Of a stretch of DNA of 20,283 nucleotides, positions 14,402-20,283 are shown in pieces. The notes below the pieces were generated by a model. The model saw only the letters and a program-made list of their open reading frames with translations. It was not told the DNA's origin and did no database searches. The position numbers and the translations under genes were made by a program. This DNA is from a virus. Position 1 is the first letter of the stretch, and every line of letters starts with the position of its first letter. The stretch lies in IMG/VR virus record IMGVR_UViG_3300038441_002363, positions 1 to 20,283 of that record; one strand, 5' to 3'.

Positions 14402-14882
14402 TCACAGGGCCGCGTGCGCGGTGGTCCTGAAGTGCCGGTCCGGAACCGGCGAGGTCGCCGCAGCAGCAGCCATCTGCGGGAGAGCCATAGACGTTCTACC
14501 TCGGCACCGCTCCGTCTGCAAGGGTCGGCGGCGTAACTGGCGTCGGCGGGCTCCACAAGACTCAAGGCGGACAGGCCCTCCGCGTGCTTGATGAGCGCGG
14601 TGCGGTGCGCCTCTTCTGGATGGCATGCAGCCGCCGAGAGAAGGGCATTTGGCGCGTGGACGGTGATGGCGCGATGAGCGCTCGTCATGGCCCACTCGCG
14701 CAGTCCCGTCAGTGCCTCGGGGGCAAGATGTTGCCGAATGCGCCAGCGGCCAAGCATCCACGCCATCCACGACCCGTCCGGGCACGCTTCCCACCTCTCC
14801 TTGGCGCTCAAGTTCGTGTTGGCGCCCACCGCATCGCGGGTTCGCAAGCGGACTCCTCACGCAGCATCTCCAAGTAGTGCAT
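14402..14882 (-). pseudogene. Frameshifted Ala/Trp-rich protein gene of a phage-associated family
   Basis: The start ATG at 14882 has a perfect GGGAGGA ribosome site (14887-14893 on the complement), so this was or is a real gene. The first frame gives MHYLEMLREESACEPAMRW and then runs into a stop after 24 codons. Shifting by one base at the CCC run 14825-14827 (GGG on the coding strand) continues naturally as GANTNLSAKERWEACPDGSWMAWMLGRWR. A helical, Ala-rich part follows down to about 14500. A second shift there would lead to MAAAAATSPVPDRHFRTTA and a stop at 14402. The AC-x(3)-W and W-x-A-C-x(6)-W-x-x-W features match a helical, often Ala-repetitive family I recall from phages and bacterial genomes; its function is unknown. 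It is a decayed gene, or a sequencing indel in a homopolymer. Confidence 0.55.
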
Positions 14883-15026
14883 TGCTTCCTCCCAGGCCCG
14901 AGGCCGTTTACTGGTTATCGCACGGCGCCTTCGAGAAGTTGCTACGCCACAGGTAAGAAATCCGCCAAGAGATCGGCCGCACGGCAGGCGTGACGCTGGG
15001 CGTTCGGCAGCGTACACTGAGCGCAT
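14883..15026. promoter_or_regulatory. Divergent intergenic region
   Basis: These 144 nt separate the minus-strand broken gene from the plus-strand lipoprotein operon, so promoters for both are expected here. The plus-strand promoter candidate at 14990-15018 is described separately. The minus-strand side holds the GGGAGGA ribosome site, but no convincing -10/-35 pair was found. Confidence 0.5.
14990..15018 (+). promoter_or_regulatory. Putative sigma70-type promoter of the lipoprotein operon
   Basis: GTGACG (14990-14995) and TACACT (15013-15018) resemble -35 and -10 boxes (4 of 6 matches each) with the ideal 17-bp spacer. Transcription would start near 15025, only a few bases before the ATG at 15027, so the message would be leaderless. 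There is no Shine-Dalgarno sequence between box and start, which agrees with this reading. Confidence 0.5.
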
Positions 15027-15638
15027 ATGCGCTACCTCCATGCAGTGCTTCTGCTGTGTCTCGGGTGTGCCTCTGGCGATGCGTACGAGCGCGGAGCCTA
15101 CCGTCCGCCCGTGCGTGCCCCAGTCCGCGCACCCACCACCAACCCCACGACGGATGCACCTCGCTATGCCCCGCCTGGGCATGCGCCTCAGCCCGGCGTG
15201 TATCCGCGCTCGCCCCATTCCAGGGTGCTCACATCCACGAGTGAACCGGGGATCTGGGCCAGCAGTGAGCCAGAGGCCGAGTGGTCCAGCAGCATGTGGG
15301 AGATCCTCCTGCCGGTGCCAGATCCAGCCAGCAGCGACGACAAGCGTCACGCATCTCGCTGTGGAGGAACTATGCGCCTCGCCGCAAAATGGTCCATTGG
15401 CGAGCCAGAAATGCCCATGGACGATAAACGCTGCCTCGCCGCGCTACTGTACGCCTATTGCGTGAGTGCCGACACGGATTTTCCTGAGGAGCGGGTCGGG
15501 AAATTCAAGGACGCGGCCGCCGCGTTTGTGCGCCGCTCCTGCGACGAAGAGCGCAGGCGACGAATGATCCCAACATTCGGACCAATAGCAGCTAAGTGGC
15601 ACGAGTTGTATTCGTGGTCGCGACGAGGAAGCCAGTGA
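15027..15638 (+). CDS. Proline-rich lipoprotein A with four conserved cysteines
   Basis: This 203-residue protein has an N-terminus (MRYLHAVLLLCLGC) that is a short signal peptide ending at Cys14, so lipidation is likely although the lipobox (C-L-G-C) is not ideal. Residues 20-65 are Pro/Arg/Ala-rich and flexible. EPGIWASSEP (73-82) begins a folded domain with cysteines at 112, 136, 145 and 172. This organisation is shared with lipoprotein B (16007-16633): CAS after the lipid site, YERG, a Pro-rich spacer, PGIWAS-x-EP and four cysteines in nearly the same positions. The two are paralogues. The +2 residue after Cys14 is Ala, which would allow outer-membrane sorting in many Gram-negatives. The function is unknown. 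A surface exclusion or virion-assembly role is only a guess. Confidence 0.72.
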   Translation: MRYLHAVLLLCLGCASGDAYERGAYRPPVRAPVRAPTTNPTTDAPRYAPPGHAPQPGVYPRSPHSRVLTSTSEPGIWASSEPEAEWSSSMWEILLPVPDPASSDDKRHASRCGGTMRLAAKWSIGEPEMPMDDKRCLAALLYAYCVSADTDFPEERVGKFKDAAAAFVRRSCDEERRRRMIPTFGPIAAKWHELYSWSRRGSQ

Positions 15639-15823
15639 CCGAGACGGCAGGCATTCTCCAGAATTCTCGTGCTCTTCTGGACCTCTTCGACGACGCCACT
15701 CTGCAGGCGGTGGTGGACGGCAACACCCGCCTGCTTCCAATCGACCTGCCTGTGGACGCATCCACCCAAGCCATAGCAGCAGACATCCTCAAGGAACGCT
15801 CCCCCAAGGCCCCAATCCCATGA
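15635..15823 (+). CDS. Small protein between the paralogous lipoproteins
   Basis: This is a 62-residue protein. The GTG at 15635 is in a GTGA overlap with the lipoprotein A stop, which is why I chose it over an ATG at 15596 inside that gene. The sequence is soluble-looking and mostly helical, with SRALLDLFDDATLQAVVDGNTRLLP and a C-terminal DASTQAIAADILKE. It has no cysteine, signal peptide or known motif. The stop overlaps the next ATG by ATGA. Coupled translation on both sides suggests that it works with its neighbours, perhaps as a cytosolic partner. No family was recognised. Confidence 0.5.
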   Translation: MTETAGILQNSRALLDLFDDATLQAVVDGNTRLLPIDLPVDASTQAIAADILKERSPKAPIP

Positions 15824-16203
15824 GAATCAACTTCGCCAGCAGTACCCTCAAGCCAAGCCCGCCCGGATGGCGCCTCACCTACTTCGACGGCGACGGAGAT
15901 CCCGTGGCGAGTTTCTGGGCGCCAACCAAGGAAGCGGCGATGAACCACGCTGCTGCAACCGTGCCGTCTAGGCGCAACCCACAACCCATCCCACACGAAA
16001 GGCCCCATGCGACACACCCTCCCCGTTGTCCTTCTCTTCCTCTCCTGTGCCTCACCAGCACCTTCCACCTACGAGCGTGGCACCCCCGCACGCCCTGCCC
16101 CAGCACCCACGCGCCCCGGAGTAGGCCTGCCCCTCCCGGGCCAGCCTCACTCCAATCCGGAGGTACAACCACACCCCAGGCCCAAGCGCTACCTCCCTCC
16201 TGA
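15820..16203 (+). CDS. Small protein with long 3' overlap into lipoprotein B
   Basis: The frame is 127 codons long, but only the first ~52 residues look like a protein domain (GWRLTYFDGDGDPVASFWAP, KEAAMNHAAATVP). This is a short alpha/beta piece like many small phage DUFs. The remaining ~75 residues are Pro/His/Arg-rich and lie across the start of lipoprotein B in another frame, a 197-nt overlap. That tail reads like a shadow of the lipoprotein frame. A TAG exists in another frame at about 15968, right where the domain seems to end, so a one-base shift may have removed the original stop. The start, in an ATGA overlap, is well supported; the end is not. Confidence 0.42.
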   Translation: MRINFASSTLKPSPPGWRLTYFDGDGDPVASFWAPTKEAAMNHAAATVPSRRNPQPIPHERPHATHPPRCPSLPLLCLTSTFHLRAWHPRTPCPSTHAPRSRPAPPGPASLQSGGTTTPQAQALPPS

Positions 16204-16633
16204 ACCGGACGGGAGGCCAGGAATCTGGGCGAGTGATGAACCGACTCAGCGTCCACTCGCCTTCATCTTGCTTGAACCGGTGGAGATGCCGGATGGCAAA
16301 GAAGAGGGCCTCGCGCGCCGCCACATGACGGAGTGCGCCAACGATATGAACAAGAGAGCAGATCTCGCTCGGCCGCCACCAACAACACACTTCTCCGACA
16401 TGCGGAAGGATGTGCGCAAATGCCTCGCGCACTCGCTCATGGCGGCGTGCCTCAATCTCCGAGAGATGCAGTACAAGAGTCGTGGGCCAGACACCAGTCG
16501 CTATGGTGGTATGGAACCAGCCATCAGGCTGAACAAGCGCGCGATGGAGCGCGCCTGTGAGGATCGAGAAGTGGCTGCTCTTGCTGCGCGCGAGTATGGC
16601 GTGATTCTTCCTGGATGGGTGCTGCCATGGTAA
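16007..16633 (+). CDS. Proline-rich lipoprotein B, paralogue of lipoprotein A
   Basis: This 208-residue protein has a start with GAAAGG nearby. MRHTLPVVLLFLSC is a short signal peptide with lipidation expected at Cys14 (box F-L-S-C), followed by ASPAPSTYERG and a Pro-rich linker to about residue 70. PGIWASDEP (71-79) opens the folded part, with cysteines at 110, 139, 148 and 184. These match 112, 136, 145 and 172 of lipoprotein A, including a shared C-L-A-x(5)-A-x-C around the middle pair and C-[DE]-[DE] at the last. The conserved cysteines suggest two disulfides outside the cytoplasm. The rest of the domain has diverged strongly, so the duplication is old, or the genes were acquired separately. 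The function is unknown. Confidence 0.72.
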   Translation: MRHTLPVVLLFLSCASPAPSTYERGTPARPAPAPTRPGVGLPLPGQPHSNPEVQPHPRPKRYLPPEPDGRPGIWASDEPTQRPLAFILLEPVEMPDGKEEGLARRHMTECANDMNKRADLARPPPTTHFSDMRKDVRKCLAHSLMAACLNLREMQYKSRGPDTSRYGGMEPAIRLNKRAMERACEDREVAALAAREYGVILPGWVLPW

Positions 16634-17025
16634 CGACGCCAACGCCTCCGACTGGCACGCCCTCCAGCCACGCAGACCTCGTGCTTGAGAGCATGCTTGC
16701 GTTCAAAGCAGATATGGCGTGGGCGATGGAGTGCTTGGAGTTGCTCTCTCTCGGCGTTCCGGTCGGTGGCATCCTCCTTGAACTCCGATCGGTATGCCAT
16801 GACGATGCGTGGAGAGAGCGACAGACGCCGACATGGCATCAGGCGATGGCCGAAGCCAAGAAGGCACTGGGTGAGGATGCGTGGCAGGTGAACCTCTGTA
16901 CCTACGCTCTCCGTCACCAGTGGGGACTTCCCCAACCCACCTACGAGCGACGCCTGCAGAAGGATGCGCTCGCGCAGGGCCTCTCGTGGTTGGTAACGGG
17001 AGAAGCCCCGTCCACGCCCCAATAG
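16627..17025 (+). CDS. Protein of unknown function downstream of lipoprotein B
   Basis: This is a 132-residue protein. Two starts compete: ATG 16627, with GGATGGG in front, and ATG 16615; I favour 16627, which overlaps the lipoprotein stop by 7 nt. Apart from a Thr/Pro-rich beginning, the chain is helical (LVLESMLAFKADMAWAMECLELL, WHQAMAEAKKALGED, NLCTYALRHQWGL). It has several Trp and three Cys, and no signal peptide or membrane segment. It is likely cytosolic. No domain was recognised. The tight spacing to the lipoprotein and its position just before the tail fibre suggest one transcript. Confidence 0.55.
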   Translation: MVTTPTPPTGTPSSHADLVLESMLAFKADMAWAMECLELLSLGVPVGGILLELRSVCHDDAWRERQTPTWHQAMAEAKKALGEDAWQVNLCTYALRHQWGLPQPTYERRLQKDALAQGLSWLVTGEAPSTPQ

Positions 17026-17068
17026 CCCACGCAGCACCCCGTAGCCCCAACCCCCGAAAGGAAGCACC

Positions 17069-18145
17069 ATGCCCAGATCCGCAACAGGTAGTTACACCTC
17101 ACCCTCCTCCCAGTTTTCCTCAGGCACCACAATTTCCAGTTCCGTGATGAACGGGAAACTCAACGACATTGGGGAGGAACTCACGGACTCTCTCTCCCGC
17201 TCCGGCAAGGGGGCGATGACAGCGGCGCTCCGTGTCCCGGATGGTTCCATTGCCCTCCCCTCGTACACCTTCACCAACGAAACGAACCTCGGGTTTTACC
17301 GCCCCAGCACAGGCGTAATAACAGCAGTGGATGGTTCCACGGAGATCATGAAGTGGAGCACGGCCGAGGTGCGGGTGTACGCCGCTGCTGTGTTCGAGGA
17401 TTCTGTAGAAGTGGCCACCGGCCTTGTCATATTCGGTGGCGCCACTATCACACAAAGCACATCAAACACGGCTGGTCTTACGGCCACAGGCAATGGGACT
17501 GGCGCTGGCGTCCGTGGGGTTGGAGGCGCTACTGGGGCAGGAGGATCATTCCAGGGCGGTGCCACAAGCGGTGCAGGCATCAATGTCACCGGAGGCCCGA
17601 GTTCCACTGGAGCGAACATCACGGGCGGTTCCGGCACGTCAGCAGGTGCCGTAATCACGGGGTCTGGCGCTGGAGTGGGCGCTCAGATCGCCGCTGGCAC
17701 CGCCTCAACAGGCGCAGACCCCACCAATGCCCTGGAGCTCACCAACGGCAATTTGAAACTGAGCGGCGCCGTTCCAAACTCGAACGAGGCGCTCGCCAAT
17801 ACGCTAACTCCGCTCAACCTGCCGAAGGCATGGGTAAGGTTTCTGACAACTGGAGGCGGTTCGACTGGCACGACAGTAACGGCTGGCTTCAACATCACCA
17901 GCGTCGCTGTCAGCGGCACAACGATCACCATCACGCTAGCGAGCGCCGTCGCTGCTACTGGTGCGGCCTTCGTTACCCCCGGCAATTCCTCCAGCAACCT
18001 CGTGTTTGAGGCCACGGTTGTAGGCGCCACTGTTACGCTGGAGGCGCGTGAGTTGGAGATATCTGGAACGGCCTTTGATCTGTACAACTTCCAGACAGGC
18101 GCAGCGCGGGCCGTGCAAGTTTTGGTGTTTGGCGAGCAGGCTTAG
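17069..18145 (+). CDS. Tail fibre protein
   Basis: This 358-residue protein has a GGAAG ribosome site before the ATG. The N-terminal ~75 residues (SVMNGKLNDIGEELTDSLSRSGKGAMTAALRVPDGSIALPSYTF, positions 17142-17271) match the usual virion-attachment start of phage tail fibres. TFTNETNLGFYRPSTGVITA resembles fibre repeats. Residues about 132-215 are a Gly/Ala/Ser/Thr-rich block of GAGV-x-G-x-GG-type units, expected to fold as a narrow beta-structured shaft. The last ~110 residues are a beta-rich tip (WVRFLTTGGGSTGTTVTAGF, VAVSGTTITITLASAVAATGAAF), ending in LYNFQTGAARAVQVLVFGEQA. The tip probably binds the host surface. No chaperone or hypervariable adenine-rich repeat was found. The stop overlaps that of the convergent lipoprotein gene. 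Confidence 0.8.
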   Translation: MPRSATGSYTSPSSQFSSGTTISSSVMNGKLNDIGEELTDSLSRSGKGAMTAALRVPDGSIALPSYTFTNETNLGFYRPSTGVITAVDGSTEIMKWSTAEVRVYAAAVFEDSVEVATGLVIFGGATITQSTSNTAGLTATGNGTGAGVRGVGGATGAGGSFQGGATSGAGINVTGGPSSTGANITGGSGTSAGAVITGSGAGVGAQIAAGTASTGADPTNALELTNGNLKLSGAVPNSNEALANTLTPLNLPKAWVRFLTTGGGSTGTTVTAGFNITSVAVSGTTITITLASAVAATGAAFVTPGNSSSNLVFEATVVGATVTLEARELEISGTAFDLYNFQTGAARAVQVLVFGEQA

Positions 18146-18849
18146 CGCGTCCCAGTGAATTCCGCCGAAAATTGCCCGGTCTGGTCGCACGGACTGGACC
18201 GGGTATCATCGCCATCGGTTAGCGTAACTGAGCCATGCGAAACGATCCGTACACCATTGGCGGTTGGATATACCGTGATGTCAAAGACGAGCATGTTGGC
18301 GCGTATGGCCACGCCATCACCACAAGTGCCCCATGGCCCGGGGGGGCAAGAGTAGATACCCGTCCACGCCGCATCTGGAGCATTGGTGTACGCCAATAGT
18401 GGAACGGTCCCAGAGCCATCCGGACAGAATCCAGAGATAGATCCGTTGAAGCGGTCTGCGCTAACAAACACCGGCACGCTGTGCGACCTGCTGTAGGTCC
18501 CTCCGTTGACTGAAAGTACAGACGTCCCGAGCCACGTGCCTGCAATCTCGGTTGAGAGCGCCGCAGGCGCTGGAACCACGTCCGGACACCCGTCAGCATC
18601 CTGAAATCCGTTCCTCGTCTCAGGCTCGGACGGGCAGGCGTCGGCCGAGTCCTCGATCCCGTCTCCATCCTCATCAGGAGGCGCCTCGCAGTACGGCCAG
18701 CACCCATCGTCTGGGGGGAGGTTCTGGGCCTGCTGAGCGAGGCAGTCCTCGCAACTGGTAGGCGCCTCTGGCCCACATCCTGATGCTCCAAAAAGAGCGT
18801 ACGCAGAAACCACGATTGTAAGAAACAGCCCCCTGTACGTATTATCCAT
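18142..18849 (-). CDS. TSP3-repeat lipoprotein, short form
   Basis: This is a 235-residue protein. The ATG at 18849 is chosen for its AGGAG site 8 nt upstream; the longer frame from 18954 crosses a hairpin. YRGLFLTIVVSAYALFGASGC is a lipoprotein signal with lipobox A-S-G-C at residues 21-24. A Cys-rich stretch (SCEDC, GCWPYC) leads into one thrombospondin type 3 calcium repeat (DEDGDGIEDSADACPSEPE and FQDADGCPD). The C-terminal ~130 residues form a beta domain (IAGTWLGTSVLSVNGG ... SAEFTGTR). It is related to the domain of the next gene, as shown by W-x-GT, GFCPDGSGT, a WTGIYSCPP equivalent and an FTG-x-R end. Such modular lipoproteins are usual in myxobacterial outer membranes. In a phage they look like acquired cargo. 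Confidence 0.78.
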   Translation of the reverse strand: MDNTYRGLFLTIVVSAYALFGASGCGPEAPTSCEDCLAQQAQNLPPDDGCWPYCEAPPDEDGDGIEDSADACPSEPETRNGFQDADGCPDVVPAPAALSTEIAGTWLGTSVLSVNGGTYSRSHSVPVFVSADRFNGSISGFCPDGSGTVPLLAYTNAPDAAWTGIYSCPPGPWGTCGDGVAIRANMLVFDITVYPTANGVRIVSHGSVTLTDGDDTRSSPCDQTGQFSAEFTGTR

Positions 18850-18867
18850 GGTGTTTCTCCTGTTGAA

Positions 18868-18907
18868 GCACTGGGCGGGGTGCTTTCCTAGGGCGCCCGC
18901 CCAGTGC
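18868..18907. repeat. Perfect 12-bp inverted repeat between the two TSP3 lipoprotein genes
   Basis: GCACTGGGCGGG (18868-18879) and CCCGCCCAGTGC (18896-18907) are exact reverse complements with a 16-nt loop. It lies between the end of the long-form lipoprotein and the ribosome site of the short form, on the shared minus-strand transcript. It has no adjacent T-run in either direction, so it may act as an attenuator, RNA processing site or protein-binding site rather than as a full terminator. Confidence 0.65.
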
Positions 18908-18958
18908 GGTTGTACTGCCTTGGTTATCGCTGCTTTTCCTGGTCTCGCGCTCACACCA

Positions 18959-19771
18959 CTACTGGCGCGCCCCCGAGAAGGTCATCACGAAGGGCTTGGA
19001 AATGCCGCACCCCGTCGCCGTACCGCTGCCAGCGGCGCCAAGGTTCCCGTTTGAGGCGGCAAGAGCGAACGACGCGCTGTTGAACGTGAAAACCACGGAC
19101 TGGCATCCTCCGGAGAAGGCCACGGGCGCGCAGGCCAGCGTGCCATCCCAGCGGACGCTGTACTGATCAGTGTAGGTGTTCGTATTCATGGTCCCGTCGC
19201 CGAGCGGGCACACGGGCACGAAGCGGACGGAAAAGCCATTGGCCGTACCATTCATGGTGCCGGTAAACTGAAGCGGGGCCTCGTTCTGCACGGTGATTGT
19301 CACCGTGCCGGACCAGCGCGCGTTGAAGGCCGGATTCACGTCCGGACATCCATCCGAGTCCTGGTAGTTGTTCACCACTTCCGCTCCGGCAGGGCAGGCG
19401 TCCTGAGAATCCGGAATGCCGTCCCGATCCCCGTCAGTGGGCGCCGGGGGTGTATCCGGGCAGCCGTCAGAGTCTTGGTAGCCGTTCTGAGTCTCGGGCT
19501 GCGTCGGGCATGAATCGTTGGTGTCAGGAATGCCGTCACGGTCAGTATCCGTGGGCGTGCTCGGCGGAGTGTCGGGGCAACCGTCCGAGTCGTTGTAGTT
19601 GTTGAACGTCTCCGGCTCATTCACGCAGGCGTCTGCGGAGTTGACGATCCCATCACCGTCTGCGTCGGCAGAACCGGGCGGCAGCGGATCCTCGCCTCCG
19701 CATCCAGCCATCCCAAGGGCATAAGTGGTAACCGCGACTGCAAGAATGAAACGTGTATTGGTAGTGTTCAT
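18959..19771 (-). CDS. TSP3-repeat lipoprotein, long form
   Basis: This is a 270-residue protein. The ATG at 19771 has GGAGGGG 7 nt upstream and directly precedes a signal peptide. The in-frame extension up to 20137 has no signal logic. [18 protein letters not shown] gives a lipobox M-A-G-C. Three thrombospondin type 3 repeats follow, beginning [28 protein letters not shown] and [14 protein letters not shown]. Each is followed by NNYxDSDGCPD or a close variant (about residues 32-143), and they should bind several calcium ions in a rigid rod. The C-terminal beta domain ([18 protein letters not shown] ... MTFSGARQ) is paralogous to that of the gene at 18142-18849. The short-form gene follows after 109 nt with a 12-bp hairpin. 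An outer-membrane or surface role is likely; the ligand is unknown. Confidence 0.82.
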   Translation of the reverse strand: MNTTNTRFILAVAVTTYALGMAGCGGEDPLPPGSADADGDGIVNSADACVNEPETFNNYNDSDGCPDTPPSTPTDTDRDGIPDTNDSCPTQPETQNGYQDSDGCPDTPPAPTDGDRDGIPDSQDACPAGAEVVNNYQDSDGCPDVNPAFNARWSGTVTITVQNEAPLQFTGTMNGTANGFSVRFVPVCPLGDGTMNTNTYTDQYSVRWDGTLACAPVAFSGGCQSVVFTFNSASFALAASNGNLGAAGSGTATGCGISKPFVMTFSGARQ

Positions 19772-20003
19772 TTCAACGCCCCTCCATTGGGCGCACTGCG
19801 ATTGGTGCAGCGATCTGCGAGGGTGGGCGCGGATGGTTTCCGAGGCCCGCCGTGCCGCCCTCGACGGTTGGGTTACTACCATGTTGTCGCGGGTTCTCCG
19901 CGATTGTTTCTGGTACCTTGGTGCTATGGGCGCCGCCCTCCGTACAGCGGGCATCGTCGCAGATCCCGTTGCTGGTGCCCAGGTAAGTGTCGGAGTCGCA
20001 TCG
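19772..20003 (-). other. Open extension beyond the stop codon of the right-edge gene
   Basis: Directly after the TGA at 20004-20006, the same minus-strand frame stays open for 76 codons to a TGA at 19773-19775, one base before the lipoprotein start at 19771. The first part has a coding look ([18 protein letters not shown]) and GC-rich third positions; the second half is less convincing. No ATG, GTG or TTG with a ribosome site starts it independently. It may be a readthrough extension, the remains of a longer gene cut by a nonsense change, or chance in GC-rich DNA. No clear promoter for the lipoprotein gene was found here. Confidence 0.35.
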
Positions 20004-20283
20004 TCACTCACTGGACTGCCCATCATCGTGAGGATCGAGAGTGTCGCGCGGCTCCGGCAGTTCCAGGCACCACATGTAGCGAATCGCCCAAGCGTAGCGC
20101 TCTGCCTCGGTGCTCCATGGGAGTGCCTTCGCGGCATATTCCAGCGCCTGGGGCCACGTGCACTCGTCGAAGGGTTCGGCCCACCCGCCTTGTGCGGCCC
20201 GTGCCGCGTAGGAGGCGCGGTAGAGTCCGCCGACGTTCACGCCCAGTTCCTTGGCCTTGAGGATGAAGGCCCCACCCTCCGAC
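20004..20283 (-). CDS. C-terminal part of an unknown protein (5' truncated at window edge)
   Basis: The frame is open to the right edge, so the gene begins outside the window; 92 residues are visible. An internal ATG/GTG at 20240 is not needed as a start because the reading frame continues upstream with [15 protein letters not shown]. The visible chain is mostly helical, rich in Ala, Tyr and Trp ([52 protein letters not shown]) and ends in an acidic tail ([10 protein letters not shown]). There is no membrane segment or recognised motif. It shares the orientation of the TSP3 lipoproteins and could be in the same transcript. Confidence 0.5.
   Translation of the reverse strand, partial: SEGGAFILKAKELGVNVGGLYRASYAARAAQGGWAEPFDECTWPQALEYAAKALPWSTEAERYAWAIRYMWCLELPEPRDTLDPHDDGQSSE

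Noticed and set aside
14336-14536. 66-codon plus-strand frame starting in an ATGA overlap with the Cys/Trp protein gene
   Set aside because: It runs through the 14348-14379 hairpin and is Arg/Ser-rich without domain character; the opposite strand explains the region better.
15027-16633. Reading the Pro-rich lipoproteins as outer-membrane spanins
   Set aside because: At about 200 residues with a Cys-containing globular domain they are longer than usual o-spanins, and no i-spanin, holin or endolysin gene is nearby.
17850-17880. GGTTCGACT resembling a tRNA T-loop
   Set aside because: It lies inside the tail fibre coding sequence and no acceptor, anticodon or D-arm could be built around it; no tRNA was found elsewhere.
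17069-18145. Diversity-generating retroelement target, as in phage BPP-1
   Set aside because: No reverse transcriptase, template repeat or adenine-rich variable repeat is visible in the window, and the fibre tip is not of the C-type lectin kind.

Overview
This GC-rich window is most likely part of a podovirus-like tailed phage, or a prophage, of a myxobacterium. The phage assignment rests on gene order and recognisable families: a possible portal C-terminus, small conserved virion-block genes, a scaffold-like protein, an epsilon15/BPP-1-type major capsid protein, a cement-like protein, a head-tail adaptor, internal (ejection) proteins, a tail-tube/hub protein and a tail fibre. The host guess rests on two minus-strand lipoproteins with thrombospondin type 3 calcium-binding repeats, and on a cysteine/tryptophan domain I associate with myxobacterial kinase-linked proteins. 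Both host clues come from memory of families, not from a search.

Layout. From 1 to 5195 lies the head module: possible portal end, two small genes, scaffold, major capsid, cement-like protein, a coiled-coil protein and the adaptor. From 5192 to 10675 lie a GNAT-like protein, a protein ending in a short S74-chaperone-like segment, and three internal-protein candidates. Most of these genes are joined by 4-8 nt overlaps or very short gaps, as in one long late operon. From 10672 to 12247, three overlapping genes encode proteins with signal peptides, the third an SGNH esterase. The tail hub protein (12268-13860) and a membrane-anchored Cys/Trp protein (13860-14339) follow. A long hairpin then separates the plus-strand genes from a broken minus-strand gene (14402-14882).

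From a putative promoter near 14990-15018, a second plus-strand operon begins. It holds two paralogous proline-rich lipoproteins separated by small unknown genes, then another unknown gene and the tail fibre (17069-18145). The fibre gene converges, with overlapping stop codons, on two related TSP3-repeat lipoproteins on the minus strand (18142-18849 and 18959-19771). A minus-strand gene runs off the right edge and has an unusual open extension beyond its stop codon.

The most striking feature is the density of exported products. Eight genes between 10672 and 19771 carry signal peptides, lipoboxes or a membrane anchor, and they are interleaved with tail genes. This suggests a cargo that remodels or protects the host envelope (receptor masking, superinfection exclusion or lysogenic conversion). 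That role is inferred. No terminase, integrase, replication, repressor, holin or endolysin gene was recognised in the window, so lytic or temperate lifestyle cannot be decided.
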